Counted from the first letter of the stretch, positions 52,371 through 63,488 are shown. The stretch: 64,000 nt of DNA from Eublepharis macularius (GCF_028583425.1 NC_072800.1:90348501-90412500), one strand, 5' to 3'. Numbers and translations are program-made. The notes: a model not told the origin generated them from the sequence alone.

Positions 52371-53189
52371 TTGGGGTGTGGGCCGAGCTTCTAGCCCCTG
52401 CCTACCTGCCTGCTTGTGGATATGATACAAGCAGAACACACCTCTTGCCTGATTAGCATGTCAGTTGTCCCAGATAATGGAGTAATTCATTCTGATTACA
52501 TAGTAATAAAAATCTCCCCAAGCCCAGCTAATGGTCAATAACTGGAGTAAAGTGAAAACAGTGACCACAAAAATGCCAATTGGGACAAGTGGTTCAGCAG
52601 GAACTCTTCTAATTGGATGACATCCTCAGCCCTGGGCCCAGACTTTACAGGCTATGGCTAATGGCGAAGAGAGGAGGAGGCACAGCAACAAACTCAAACC
52701 CACACATTAACTGGAGTGAAAACTGGCCAAAACTTTATTGAAATACAGCATGAAGGAGCATTGGCGATACATGTAGATCGGATCCCAAAGCATCGGCTGA
52801 CCCGCCTGTCAGCCGATGTCCCTCACACACCCCCAAACCACCGCTGAGGGGAGACCCTAGGAGTGACATTACGGGAGAGAACATATGGGTGTACACCTCT
52901 GTATGATTCCCCTGCCACTTGGGAGGGAGTATGCCCCAGCAGCCCCCAAGCTGGGCATGCACCTCTATAACTCACTCCCAAGATTCCATATGGGAATCTT
53001 AATATCACTGAGCCATATGGGAATCCTTAATAGGGAAGCTGGACACGCAGTCCCTGCCTCCCCCCAAAAGGGATCCGATCCAATGACAAACCACCAGACA
53101 GAGTTGTAACAAAGAGAACAAACATAACCGCAGGGAGAGGTGGGTGGGTTTTCGCAGCCAAGAGCAAAGTGTGGAGGAGAGGGGGCCAG
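52371..53189. other. No gene; AATAAA-type site on minus strand
   Basis: CTTTATTGAAATACAGC at 52733 reads TTTCAATAAAG on the minus strand, a possible polyadenylation signal of an LTR or gene to the right. No open frame. Confidence 0.3.
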
Positions 53190-53460
53190 CAGCTGATAAA
53201 TACCCAGCTGCCGGATCAGAGGGAGAATTGCCTCTCTGAGGTCCAAGGCCAGGCCTCGCCCCCTGCCTGCTCCCTCCCGGCCACCCCTGATAGGCTGGTC
53301 GGAAATTTTAAATTGACTGGCCCCCGAGCCAGGAACTTTAAGCTGATTGGTCCCCAAGCTCACCCAGAGGATGCTGGGCAAGCTGCCAATATGGCGGCTG
53401 CCATGCCCCATCCTCCAGATGAGTCTGGTGGCCGTAGCTTCCCACTGACTTGGAGAACTA
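53190..53460. promoter_or_regulatory. Unassigned promoter-like block
   Basis: GC-rich, with CTGATTGGTCCCC (inverted CCAAT) near 53343 and the YY1-like CAATATGGCGGC at about 53389. No start site or product can be named. It could be an LTR U3, a LINE 5' UTR or a host promoter. Confidence 0.3.
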
Positions 53461-53984
53461 AAGATGCCGGAACAAAAAGATTGGAAATAATATTACGAAG
53501 CGTTGGAGCATTTCCACCGTTTATGAATGGGAGTTATTTGGGGTGGCTCTTCATCAGTAAAGTTCTGGTTTGCAGTATAGTACTAGACAGCCACATGAGT
53601 TAACTACAAGCCAGTTGAGGGACGGCAGCTTGTGTGTGTTTGTGCAACCGAGGTAACAAGGCAAAAGAGATGAGCCTGATAAAATATTCCTGTTAAAGAT
53701 AAGCCGAGCCATGTCTGAAACTGAAATGAAAGAGAATACGCCTTTGTGGGCAGCTGCTGAAAAGATTTAATGAGATTCATAATGCACTATGTCTTTTGAT
53801 CTGGAGGACAGAAAACACTGAGACATAGCCATATGGGTTATATGCAGAAAATACTTTTATTATCTAAAATACTTTTATTATCTCAAGTTCCAGAACTTAT
53901 ACAACAAATATCTATCCTTCAATTCCTTCAAAATTCATACATTCATGTTATTAAATATTTTACCTAGTAATATTATATCCTGTA
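53461..53984. other. No gene recognised
   Basis: Only short frames. No repeats recognised. Confidence 0.4.
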
Positions 53985-54440
53985 TGTACCCCGGAGAGTG
54001 CTTCGTTCAGCAGATAAGAACGTGCTGGTGATCCCTGGCCCCAGGGAGGCTCGTTTGGCCTCAACCAGGGCCAGTGTTTATTTGGTCCTGGCCCCAACCT
54101 GGTGGAACTCTCTGTCTGAAGACACTCGGGCTTGCCAAGATCTGGTATCATTTCGGTGGGCCTGCAAGACGGAGATGTTCCTCTGGGCATATGGTTGAGG
54201 CCAGTATTAGGACCATCATTGAGCCTCCCGTCGCCTTCTTCTATCCAATGACATCCCGTCCGTCCGGGTGTCTCCCTCTTTGTATTTGAGGGCAGGAATA
54301 TGCAACAGGCCATCTGAGTGATGATTTTATGAGATGGTTTTAATTGTATTTATATAATGTATTTTATGAATATTGTACCCCATCCTGAGCCCACTTGCGG
54401 GAAGGGCGGGCTAAATACCAAATAAAGTAAAGTAAAGTAT
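53985..54440 (+). pseudogene. L2-clade LINE 3' end
   Basis: The frame reads LRSADKNVLVIPGPREARLA, LVLAPTWWNSLSEDTRACQD and CKTEMFLWAYG, stopping at 54196-54198. A 3' UTR follows and ends GGGCGGGCTAAATACCAAAT with (AAGT)n. Confidence 0.87.
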
Positions 54441-54536
54441 AAAAACACACAGTGAAATTCTTAAATATATGGTGACAGCAGCGAGAGTAGTATAGGTAGC
54501 AAAATGGAAGACGGAATCTTGCCCAGATGTGACTGA

Positions 54537-54654
54537 GGGCCAAGCTACACATGACGAATGACACTTGAACGGCAAGTGTATTTCTCCCTGTTCACTTGCC
54601 CTCCACTCAATCCACTTGCTGTTCAAGTGTCATTCGTCATGTGTAGCTTGGCCC
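54537..54654. mobile_element. 118-bp Harbinger-like MITE
   Basis: GGGCCAAGCTACACATGACG / CGTCATGTGTAGCTTGGCCC with TGA on both sides (54534-54536, 54655-54657). Cleanest copy of the family. Confidence 0.92.
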
Positions 54655-54657
54655 TGA

Positions 54658-55052
54658 GTGGATGAAGAAATTGAATGAATATTGTATGACTATGGGTCTA
54701 TGGCCAAAGTAACTTCTTATATACATAATAGACCAATCTTAGAATTTCAGAGAAAATTGAAAGACGTTTTTGACTATGTAGCTGAAAATTAAGAACTAAG
54801 AAAAATAGACCAACAGTGGCCATGAAGTGATGGGGAGGCCAGTACACCGGCATGCCGACGCAGCCCTCTGGAGGGCCATGCCACTGTGCTGGACTTCACT
54901 GTCATTGCAGTGCCCTCGATGGAGAAGCCCACCATGGCGCCGCACCCCTCTCAAGCCCATTGTTTACACAACGGGCTGGGTTGCTAGTCTTTTTAGAAGT
55001 ACAGATGATCAGAAGGTAGTCAGGTTCTTTTCACCTTGGAAGAGTTGCAGTG
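54658..55052. other. No gene recognised
   Basis: A short tRNA-like or L1-like trace cannot be confirmed; no repeat called. Confidence 0.4.
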
Positions 55053-55477
55053 GTGGATACAGGCCAGTTAGATGTGGTTATCTCTTCCAACAGGACCTAG
55101 TTCAGGCCTCTCATCTCTGATTTTGCTTCAGTTCACACTGAAAGTTATGGAGTACCATTTTCTCAGTTCTTAATTGTCCTGGTGAACTCCTTTTCCTTCA
55201 TTAGATGCTAAATTTTGATGATGGGTTCTCGGATCTAAAGTGATGATAAATGTCCAACAAATGAGGTGGATACAGGCCAGTTAGATGTGGTTATCTCTTC
55301 CAACAGGACCTAGTTCAGGCCTCTCATCTCTGATTTTGCTTCAGTTCGCACTGAAAGTTATGGAGTACCATTTTCTCAGTTCTTAATTGTCCTGGTGAAC
55401 TCCTTTTCCTTCATTAGATGCTAAATTTTGATGATGGGTTCTCGGATCTAAAGTGATGATAAATGTCCAACAAATGA
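55053..55477 (+). repeat. Tandem duplication, 213-bp unit
   Basis: Unit 1 at 55053-55265 and unit 2 at 55266-55477, both beginning GTGGATACAGGCCAGTTAGA. They differ by eye at one base (CAGTTCACACTG / CAGTTCGCACTG). Confidence 0.95.
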
Positions 55478-55967
55478 ATTCCAAATCAAACATAATGATG
55501 GCCGATAATGTTGGGAATTAATGAAGATTGCTTGGCAGTGTTAATAAGGATGGAATCTGCTTTGGCGTACTAATTGACACATTAACTAAGGTCACGCTTT
55601 GGAGGGTAAATAAGCTTACACCCACATCAGTTTCATGCTAAGCATATAGCATGTAGGAAATATCACTTCTCAATGATGCCAAGTGGGTTCTGCATTAACT
55701 ATTTTCAAAGCCAAATCTTGAGTTTGTAGGAAAAGTGGAGCTATTTGAAGACCACAGATACAGACATGCACAGAGTATAAACCGGGTGGGGTGGGGGGTC
55801 CACCACTCATGATAATCGCAGGGCATTTTAGACTGGGCAAGCTTGCCCCGTGGATTCCTGATCAGCCCAAGATTTCATCTTCTCTAATTTATAGTTTTAA
55901 TGGAATTTCATCTTTAATAGGATTTTTATTTCACTTTATTGCACTTTAGTTAGTATTAGCTTATTGG
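55478..55967. other. No gene; L2-like tail interrupted by a hAT element
   Basis: TTTATTTCACTTTATTGCAC ... CTTATTGG ends at a hAT insertion and continues after it as TTTAAATTGCATGTTTGTAA, an old LINE-like tail. Confidence 0.4.
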
Positions 55968-56501
55968 CAGGGGCGGCGCCAGGGTTTCTGGTGCCCGAGC
56001 CTGGGGGCAGCACCAGATCTGTTGCTGCCCCTATGCATGCACATAGAGTGTGCGCGCACGCGTGCCCTGGACTGCGTGATGACATCACTGCATGTGATAT
56101 CATCACGCAGCAAGCTGGCCCCATTGGTGCGGCGTGCAGCTGGGACGGCGTGCAGAGGCTGCCCGCGCTTCCAGTCAAGTGTGGTGGGTGGCTGGAGAGG
56201 TGCACGTGCATCCTCCCAGCCCTCCCACCCCATTGTGCCGCATGCTGCTACCGACACTTGCCGCACCTGGCCCGCAGCTGCTGTGCCCGGCTGGGGGTGT
56301 ATGTTGGTGGCGGCGGCCAGGCACGGCAGGCAGCCATGGCGGTGCACGAGCGGCTTCCTATCCCTCCCACTCAGCCACCAGCGCTGCTGCTGCCAGCTCC
56401 ACAGCGCACGCCCCCACCCCTGGTGCCCCCTCCGGTGCCCCCTTCGGTGCCTCAGCACTCGAGAGGGGGGCAGACCTGCCTCAATGGGCACGCCGGCCCT
56501 G
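55968..56501. mobile_element. hAT-type non-autonomous element, GC-rich
   Basis: Ends CAGGGGCGGCG / CGCCGGCCCTG with a perfect 8-bp duplication CTTATTGG at 55960-55967 and 56502-56509. GC-rich interior with repeated GTGATGACATCAC-like words. Long open frames here reflect GC content. Confidence 0.88.
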
Positions 56502-56509
56502 CTTATTGG

Positions 56510-57430
56510 TTTAAATTGCATGTTTGTAAGCTGCTTTGAGTCACATTTGGGAATAAAAATGGGGTAAGAAGTGCCTAAACAAATGAAGTAAAAATGATCC
56601 CTCAACAGCAGCATCAGTTGACTGTTATGTACAAAAACATAAAAGGTGGTTGTTGAAGATACGGATTATCTGGAGCAGATTTTGTTCTTATCTTTTGGCA
56701 CTGTACAAAAGTTTGTACTTTGAAGTATTTTGTAATTCTCTTTATGAATGGCATGTTAAGTATCAGTTTACCTCACAATCCAAAGGTTATATTTATATAT
56801 ATATAGTTGGTTTACTGGAAAGATCGTGCGGCTCTGGAAGATTTAGAATGTGTATTTACCCTTTTTGCAGTAGCTAAATTAACTATTGCTGCAAGATGGG
56901 GAAAAAATCCCCTCAAAATGATTAGTTTCATTCCATTTGGGATACCGTGCTGCCTATTGGGCTAACTTATCATTAAAAGACCCCCAGAAACTCTTTGGAT
57001 ATATTGAATAAATTTATGGAATGCTATATATCGGAATATATGGAATGCATGTATATCATTCTGCAATGATGAAGCTTCAGAAGGAATTTCTCCTTATGCC
57101 TTTTATGAGCTATTGTAAATAAGTTTAAATAATTTCCTAGTGTAATTCATATGTTGAATGTTTGTAGCTTCTATGTTGTTATAAGTCATTGTTTGTGGCA
57201 AAATATTTCATTTTAAAAAATCCAATCCCCTTCATAACATCTTGGCAACTATAGTCCACATTTTAGAGCTCTTCCTCACAGAAGTTTTCCTTCACACGCT
57301 CCCCTTGAGCCCTGAGAGAGAACCTGTCATTAGACATCCAGAGGTTTCGGCATCTCTTTAATTGCTTCAGCTTTTCCAGGGTCAATTTTCAGCCCCTCAG
57401 CTGCCCACAAGTGTCGTCTCGAGAGACCCT
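56510..57430. other. No gene recognised
   Basis: AT-rich. A frame near 56650-56870 is not convincing as protein. Confidence 0.4.
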
Positions 57431-57884
57431 TAGAGCCAAACCACACGGGACGCATTTCATGAGGTGGGTTGGCACAAGTTTACCTGGGAAGTGTAGGAGA
57501 CTCCATCCCCTCTCTGCTGCTGCTCACCACCTGCTGTCCTCTCTGAATGTGTCTGTTTGAGTGTGGGGGGTGGAGCCCCGAGGCATTTTCCTGCCTTTCT
57601 CCTGCCTGTCGCCTCACAAACTGGAAAGGAGCTGAGGAAAAGTGATACGTTTCTTTTGGGGGACGGGTGGGGGTGGGATGGGACAATGACAGAAGAAAGC
57701 AAGGGGGAAGGGAAAGGAGAAAGTGCGAAGGACCTGGAGAAACAGCTGCGCCTCTGGATGTGAGTTTTGAATGAGCTGCTGAAGATGCAAATCCTTCTTC
57801 CAGGCACAAGCCCGCTGGACGCGAGGGTCCCCAAAGACCATTTTGGGGCAGGCTGCTGCTGCTGCTCTCTTCCAGGGTGCCAGT
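57431..57884. other. One-ended MITE-like sequence
   Basis: AGAGCCAAACCACACGGGACGC resembles the GAGCC ends of the Harbinger-like family, but I see no matching second end. The rest is GC-rich and unassigned. Confidence 0.4.
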
Positions 57885-57965
57885 GTAGTAGTTAAGAGCG
57901 GCAGGACTCTAATCTGGAGAACCGGGTTTGATTCTCCACTCCTCTACTTGAAGCCAGCTGGGTGA
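57885..57965 (+). mobile_element. L2-tailed tRNA SINE, head only
   Basis: TGTAGTAGTTAAGAGCGGCA, GGGTTTGATTCTCCAC, GAAGCCAGCTGGGTGACC then cut off. Confidence 0.82.
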
Positions 57966-58745
57966 CCAATTCTGGATTAGGAAATTTGTGGGTGGAGCCT
58001 GGAAAAGGTTTGGGGAGGGGAGGGCTCTTAGTAGGGTATAACACCATAGAGTGCACCCTCCAAAGCAGGCCTTTTCTCCAGAGGACAGGGCTGGATCGAC
58101 GGGGGGGGCGGGGTGGTAGTCTGCCCTCTGCACCGTCAAATAGGGGGTGCCAGGTGCAGCTGCCTGCCTCTGGGAGAGGTGAGTGGGTTTTCGCAGCACG
58201 CAGGTGGCTGAGCAGAGGGCTGGGAACCTGCCTGCACCATTCGCCTGCCCCAAGGGCAGGGGGCATGCGGCAAGCCTGCCAACCCATCAGTGTGCTGCCA
58301 GCATGGCAAGCCGGCGACCCCAGCGCGTTACGGAACTGGCGGCGGCAGTGCGGGTGGCTGGGAGGCCGCCCGTGCCATTCACCTGCCCCACAGGACAGGG
58401 GGTGCGTGGCAAGCTGGCCGCCCCCTCAGCGGGGCAGGCAAATGGCACGGGCAGCCTCCCAGCCACCTGTGCTGCCGCCACCAGCTCCACAGCGTGCTGG
58501 GGTAGACGGCTTGCCGCACAGGTGGTGCGCTCCACACTGTGTGATGATGTCACGGAAGTGACATCATCACGCTGTGCTGGGAGTGTGCACGCACTGTGCG
58601 AGCGTGGGACTGGACTTGGCTTGCCCTGGGCTCCGGCAACCCTAGATCCAGCCCTGCCAGAGGAACTAATCTCTGTTGTCCTGAGATCAGTTGTAATTCC
58701 AGGAGATGTCCAGGCTCCACCTGGAGATTGGCTAGCCTATGAAGC
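57966..58745. mobile_element. GGGTTGCCA-type MITE, split by a hAT element
   Basis: CACCCTCCAAAGCAGGCCTTTTCTCC at the left and AATCTCTGTTGTCCTGAGATC at the right belong to the family of 19918 and 59397, interrupted at 58086-58656. Confidence 0.7.
58086..58656. mobile_element. hAT-type non-autonomous element with TGACATCA-like sites
   Basis: CAGGGCTGGATCGACG / ATCCAGCCCTG ends, perfect 8-bp duplication CCAGAGGA (58078-58085, 58657-58664). Holds a TGATGATGTCACGGAAGTGA and CATCATCACGC pair near 58540. No transposase. Confidence 0.93.
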
Positions 58746-59396
58746 ACAATTCATTTTCCTCCTCCTGCCTTTTAATGCACTTTTTAAAAGATGCAGTTTG
58801 TTTTTCAATTGTTACTCATTTTAGTCTGAGTCATTTTATTTTTCGCCAAAGTTTTTGTGGCAATATTAAACTTATGAAGCTGTCTTATACTGACTTAGAC
58901 TATTAGTCTATCTAATTTAGTGCTTCCTGACTGGCAGGGATCTCTAGGGTCTCAGGCAGGCAGAAGTCCTTCCTCAAGACCTGCTACTAGGGTTACCCAC
59001 CTGTTAAAAAGAGGAGGAAATATTAGCTTTTCATCCAGCAACTTGACTTATATTCTACTTACCTACTGGACATTTACTTACCTGGATTGTTCATCGGACT
59101 CTGCAGCTGTTGAACAGTACGACCACAAGGACTGAATAATATTGTAACAGCGGCTTTGACTTATGATTTAAAGGACTGAGAATATTGTAGCAGTGATTTG
59201 GACTTATTACTTGGGGATACGTTTGCCTATTGGATTTCTTATACGACTATTGTGTACAATTGATACTTTATTTTGGATTGTATATCAAACTGAATAATTA
59301 AGAGCACTTTCATATTTCTTTTCAATGTTTCATTGGGTATTAGTTAATTGCAGTACATTTATATCCTTCACGTGCAGTTTATACTACTCATAATAT
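58746..59396. other. No gene recognised
   Basis: AT-rich; no repeats called. Confidence 0.4.
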
Positions 59397-59610
59397 TGAG
59401 TGTCCAGATGGTGGCTGGAGATCTCCCAGAATTACACTTGATCTCCAGATGACAGAGATCAGTTTCCCTGGAGAAAATGGCTGCTTTGGAGGGTGAACTC
59501 TTTGGCATTATACCCCATGAAGGTCCCTCCCCTCTCCAAACCCTGCCCTCTTCAGGCTCCACCCACCAAATCTCCAGGAATTTCCCAACTTGGAGCTGGC
59601 AACCCTATCT
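59397..59610. mobile_element. GGGTTGCCA-type MITE
   Basis: CCAGATGGTGGCTGGAGATC at the left and CTTGGAGCTGGCAACCCT at the right. Sequence close to 48027-48395. Confidence 0.72.
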
Positions 59611-59633
59611 GCTACCCAAGAGCCTTCAACTGA

Positions 59634-59761
59634 GGGTCTTGCCACACAAGACAAAATACTCCTAAATTACACGGGTAATTTGAGAGTATTTTATAATTCA
59701 AGTGTATTTGAGTATAATTCAAGTGTAATTCAAGTGTATTTTGTCTCGTGTGGTTTGACCC
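59634..59761. mobile_element. Foldback MITE (GGGTCTTGCCACACAAGAC ends)
   Basis: GGGTCTTGCCACACAAGAC and GTCTCGTGTGGTTTGACCC with flanks TGA / TGT. Internal (AATTCAAGTGTA)n words. Confidence 0.72.
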
Positions 59762-59868
59762 TGTGACTGCTGCCCTCCTGTCCCCTTCCCCAAACCCACC
59801 CCCAAATCCCCTGCAATTTCGTTACCCAGAGTTGGCAACCATATGACCAAAGCAGCAGTTGTTGCTCC

Positions 59869-60688
59869 TGAAGAAGAACTGCCGTTTCAGTATGGTTGGT
59901 TTCAATATAGACAAATAAAAGATCTATATGATACAGATCGTAGAAAGGTAGGATTTAGGACTAAAAACGCAGAACTAGAAGAATGTTTACTTCAAGAGGG
60001 AAAAAAGATGATATCTAAAGTTTATAAGATTTTGTTAAAATGGTTTACAGAAGATGAGATAGTTAAAGTACAGATGGTGAAATGGGCAATAAACTGTAAT
60101 AAAGATATACCGACGGAAGCTTGGGAAAGACTGTGGAAAAATACTATAAAAATTTCAACATGTACCACTATAAGAGAAAATGTGTATAAAATGATGTATA
60201 GATGGTATTTAATGCCAAAAAGGTTAGCAAATGGTAATAGTCAAATGTCAGATAAGTGTTGGAAGTGTAAGAAACATGAAGGTTCTTTTTATCATATGTG
60301 GTGGACTTGTGAAAAAGCTAAACAATTCTGGGGGGAAATTGTAGAGGCTATGTCAGATATTCTACAGAAAAATGTGTTTAAGAACCCAGAATTGTTATTA
60401 AGTATGAACCTAGAAGAATTTGATAGAATGGATAGAACAATGGTGTTTTATATGATTACTGCGGCCAGGATGTCTTATGCACAGCTGTGGAAGACTCAAG
60501 AGATACCATCAGTGGAAGATTGGATTCTGAAGTTACTAAATATGGCAGAAATGGACAAGCTAACAAGGAAATTGAAAGAACAAGATATTGTGGCATATGT
60601 TATGAGTTGGGAGAAACTTAAGAATTATGTGGGAAAAAAGTGGGACATGAAAGGCAAAATGTGGATAATTGTTAAGAGGGGAGAATAG
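59869..60688 (+). pseudogene. L1 ORF2 C-terminal part
   Basis: About 272 codons without a stop: LPFQYGWFQYRQIKDLY, KMISKVYKILLKWFTEDEIV, zinc-binding CWKCKKHEGSFYHMWWTC, EIPSVEDWILKLLNMAEMDK and KKWDMKGKMWIIVKRGE. It is the piece after the reverse transcriptase of L1 ORF2. The reverse transcriptase is missing, so it has no activity. The open frame over the whole length suggests recent insertion. Confidence 0.9.
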
Positions 60689-61016
60689 ATCTTTACTCTA
60701 TATTAGTTGGAGGTGAAAATATGGATAGTGTATAAGTAAGAATGATGTAGTATATTTTATATTATAATCTTGAAAGTAATATTAGAGACTTATTTTAAAC
60801 ATGGTAGATATAGATATGTTATACTACATATTATAGCGTAGAAATTTATTGTAGGAGATAGTGATGTAATGTAGATGAAGGGAATGGAAAACTGTTGGAA
60901 GTCAACTGAATGGGGGGGGGAATGGGTGGGGGTGATATAATGTGATGGATATTGTTATTGAATACTATGATTTGTGTATACTGACCCATCCAATAAAATT
61001 CTATATAAAAAAATGA
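59869..61016 (+). mobile_element. L1 LINE 3' part
   Basis: Open frame to 60688 and a 3' UTR to the CCATCCAATAAAATTCTATA tail. The 9-mer TGTTGCTCC occurs at 59860-59868 and 61017-61025 and is a candidate target duplication. Confidence 0.88.
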
Positions 61017-61025
61017 TGTTGCTCC

Positions 61026-61334
61026 AGAACTAGCACAGCCAGTTTATATGCTAATTTGCCGACACCTGCTCCACCAGTAAGTATGCAAATGAACAATATA
61101 TTAGCAGCAAAACAGCTTTCTTCGGAATGTGTCCTTCCACCAGGAGAGAGGGTAAGGTGGTTTATTGGCTAGTTAAGTTCCCACACCTTGCCCAATGAAG
61201 GGAGTTGTCCTCTCCGCCTGCCGCTGAGTCTGGTGTTGCATTTCCATCCAGCGGCTGCTGGCAGATGCTGCAACCATCATCTCTTGCTGGAGTGCAGGGG
61301 AAACAGTCACCATCATGGAGAATTTGTATGTAAC
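61026..61334. other. No gene recognised
   Basis: No repeat or frame of note. Confidence 0.4.
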
Positions 61335-61587
61335 AACAACAACAACATTCAATTTATATACCGCCCTTCAGGACAACTTAATGCCCACTCAGAGCGGTTC
61401 ACAAAGTATGTCATGATTATCCCCACAACAAAACACCTTGTGAGGCGGGTGGGGCTGAGAGAGCTCCAGAGAGCTGTGACTGAGCCAAGGTCACCCAGCT
61501 GGCTTCAAGGGGAGGAGTGGGGAATCAAACCCGGTTCTCCAGATTAGAGTCCCGCGCTCTTAACCACTACACCAAACTGGCTCTCAG
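61335..61587 (-). mobile_element. L2-tailed tRNA SINE
   Basis: AACAACATTCAATTTATATA at the left (tail), CACTACACCAAACTGGCTCT at the right (head). Most complete minus-strand copy. Confidence 0.88.
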
Positions 61588-62058
61588 CACCTGTACCAGC
61601 GCCTGTCAATTCTTACAATGCCACCCCCCCCCCGCCTCCACTACTTGGGTTTATCAGAATCTTGAAAGTATCCAACATTTTTTCTCTAGACAGCTGTATG
61701 TGCAGTTGAGAGCATGTTTGTTTACTCTTCTCTGCGTGTCCTTCCCCAGTCATTCCAGATACTACTGTCTGCTTAGATGTCAAATTGACCGTTACCAAAT
61801 ACATATTTGGGGGCCTAGGGCTTCAAGATAGTTATTTACACCCAGGCTGATTAATACTGTGGAACCCTAACCTTAAGAATGGTGTATAATTTTAAGGTTT
61901 TTCTTGTCGTTAATCTGTTTGTTAATGTAATTTTGGAGAGGGTGTTTAGCTTGGGCCTTTTTGGTTTTGTATTTTATCTTAAACTCATATATTTTCGTAT
62001 TTTATATAACTTGGTATTGTCTAAAAGCCTACGAGCTGTATAAACACACCTATTAATA
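61588..62058. other. No gene recognised
   Basis: AT-rich. No repeat called. Confidence 0.4.
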
Positions 62059-62072
62059 AATGGAATGGGATA

Positions 62073-62347
62073 TATTAGATATTATATAGTATTAAATATA
62101 TGGTACATATTGCTAGAATATATTATATGTTATTAGATAATTATGTTATATAGGGTCTAGGATGGTTAAGGATTATATACTAAGAGGTAGTAATGTAAAT
62201 TAGATGAAGGGAATGGAAAACTGTTGGAAGTCAACGGAAAAGGGGAGTGAAAGGGTGGGGGATATTATTATATGGGGGAGATAAAATAATGTGTTGTATG
62301 TGTGAATTGATATAATAACCCATCCAATAAAAATTTAGTTTAAAATG
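62073..62347 (+). mobile_element. L1 LINE 3' UTR fragment with 14-bp target duplication
   Basis: Non-coding end of L1 (GGAAAACTGTTGGAAGTCAA, CCCATCCAATAAAAATTTAG) flanked by AATGGAATGGGATA at 62059-62072 and 62348-62361. Confidence 0.9.
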
Positions 62348-62361
62348 AATGGAATGGGATA

Positions 62362-62554
62362 GGGATAAAACAAAAGGGCCACTGGGTGATCTGGAACGGC
62401 TCATCAAGAGGTCCTACCAAGAGAGGCAGTTCTTCAGATATGTGGGCCCCGGACTGCAAACTGGGATGACCTAGGTGGTAGCCTAGGGCACCAGAAGTAA
62501 AGGTCTGCCCAAACCAGCCCTGTTGCTACCCTCTCTGCCCACAATGTGGGCCTG
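62362..62554. other. No gene recognised
   Basis: Short linker before the L2. Confidence 0.4.
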
Positions 62555-63488
62555 GCCCAGCCCCGTCACCCTTCGGTGTGCGGGGTTCCGCAAGGGGCAA
62601 TACTCTCCCCGATGTTATTTAACATCTACATGCGCCCCCTTGCCCAGTTGGTGCGGAGGTTTGGGCTGGGCTGTCATCAATATGCGGATGACACTCAGCT
62701 TTTTCTGTTGATGGATGGCCGGCCAGACACGGCCCTGGACAATCTGGCCAGAGCTCTGGAGGCTGTGATGGCATGGTTCAAACAGAGCAGGCTGAAACTG
62801 AACCCGGTGAAGACAGAGGTCCTGCAGCTGGGACGGGGGCTGCCAGATGTTGGGATCCAGCTCCCTGCCCTGGATGGGATACCACTGGCAACTTAGCCAG
62901 TGGTGAACAGTCTGGGTGTGCTCCTGGATGCCTCCCTGTCGATGGAGGCCCAGGTCACGCCGGTTGCCAAGTCTGCATTTTTCCATCTCCATCAGATCAG
63001 GCAACTTGCCCCCTACCTGACGCCCCAGGACCTGGCTACAGTGACCCATGCAATGGTCACCTCCAGCTAGATTACTGCAACTCACTCTACGCTGGGCTAC
63101 CCCTGGGCCTGATCTGGAAACTACAACTGGTCCAGAATGCGGCGGCACGGGTCCTGACCAGTATACCTTACCAGTCACACATCACACCTGACCTGCGCCA
63201 GCTGCACTGGCTTCCTGTTGAATTCCGAATCAGGTTCAAGATGTTGGTTCTTACCTTTAAAGCCCTGAGTGGTTTGGGACCAGTATATCTTTGGGACCGC
63301 CTCTCCCTGTATGTTCCCCGGAGACCGCTTCAATCACCATTGCACTTTAATGTACTTGGTTAATTTATTTTATTATTGCTTATTGTATGTTGATTTTAGA
63401 ATTATTGTTTTCTTGTTTTTATTGATTTTAACTGTCGTTCACCTCCCAGAGCCCCTGAGTATGGGCGGTTTATAAATTGAAATAATAA
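62555..63488 (+). pseudogene. L2-clade LINE, truncated and internally deleted
   Basis: Starts within the RT (PRHPSVCGVPQGAILSPMLF), has the catalytic HQYADDTQLFL, and a TAG at 62894-62896. A frame break follows at about 63060, then NSLYAGLPLGLIWKLQLVQN and HWLPVEFRIRFKMLVLTFKA. After SLYVPRRPLQS (about 63335) it jumps straight to the 3' UTR (CCATTGCACTTTAATGTA), losing about 230 bp relative to 23070-25915. Tail GGGCGGTTTATAAATTGAAA. Confidence 0.92.

Noticed and set aside
55964..56614. Long overlapping open frames on both strands
   Set aside because: They all lie in a GC-rich hAT element (55968-56501) where stops are rare; no protein family is recognised and frames exist in several registers at once.
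57962..58824. Open frames of about 200 residues
   Set aside because: They run across two element boundaries (SINE head, MITE, hAT insertion), so they cannot be one gene.
11990..61587. CATTCGATTTATATACCGCC as a separate tandem or satellite repeat
   Set aside because: Each copy is the tail of a full or truncated SINE, not an independent satellite.
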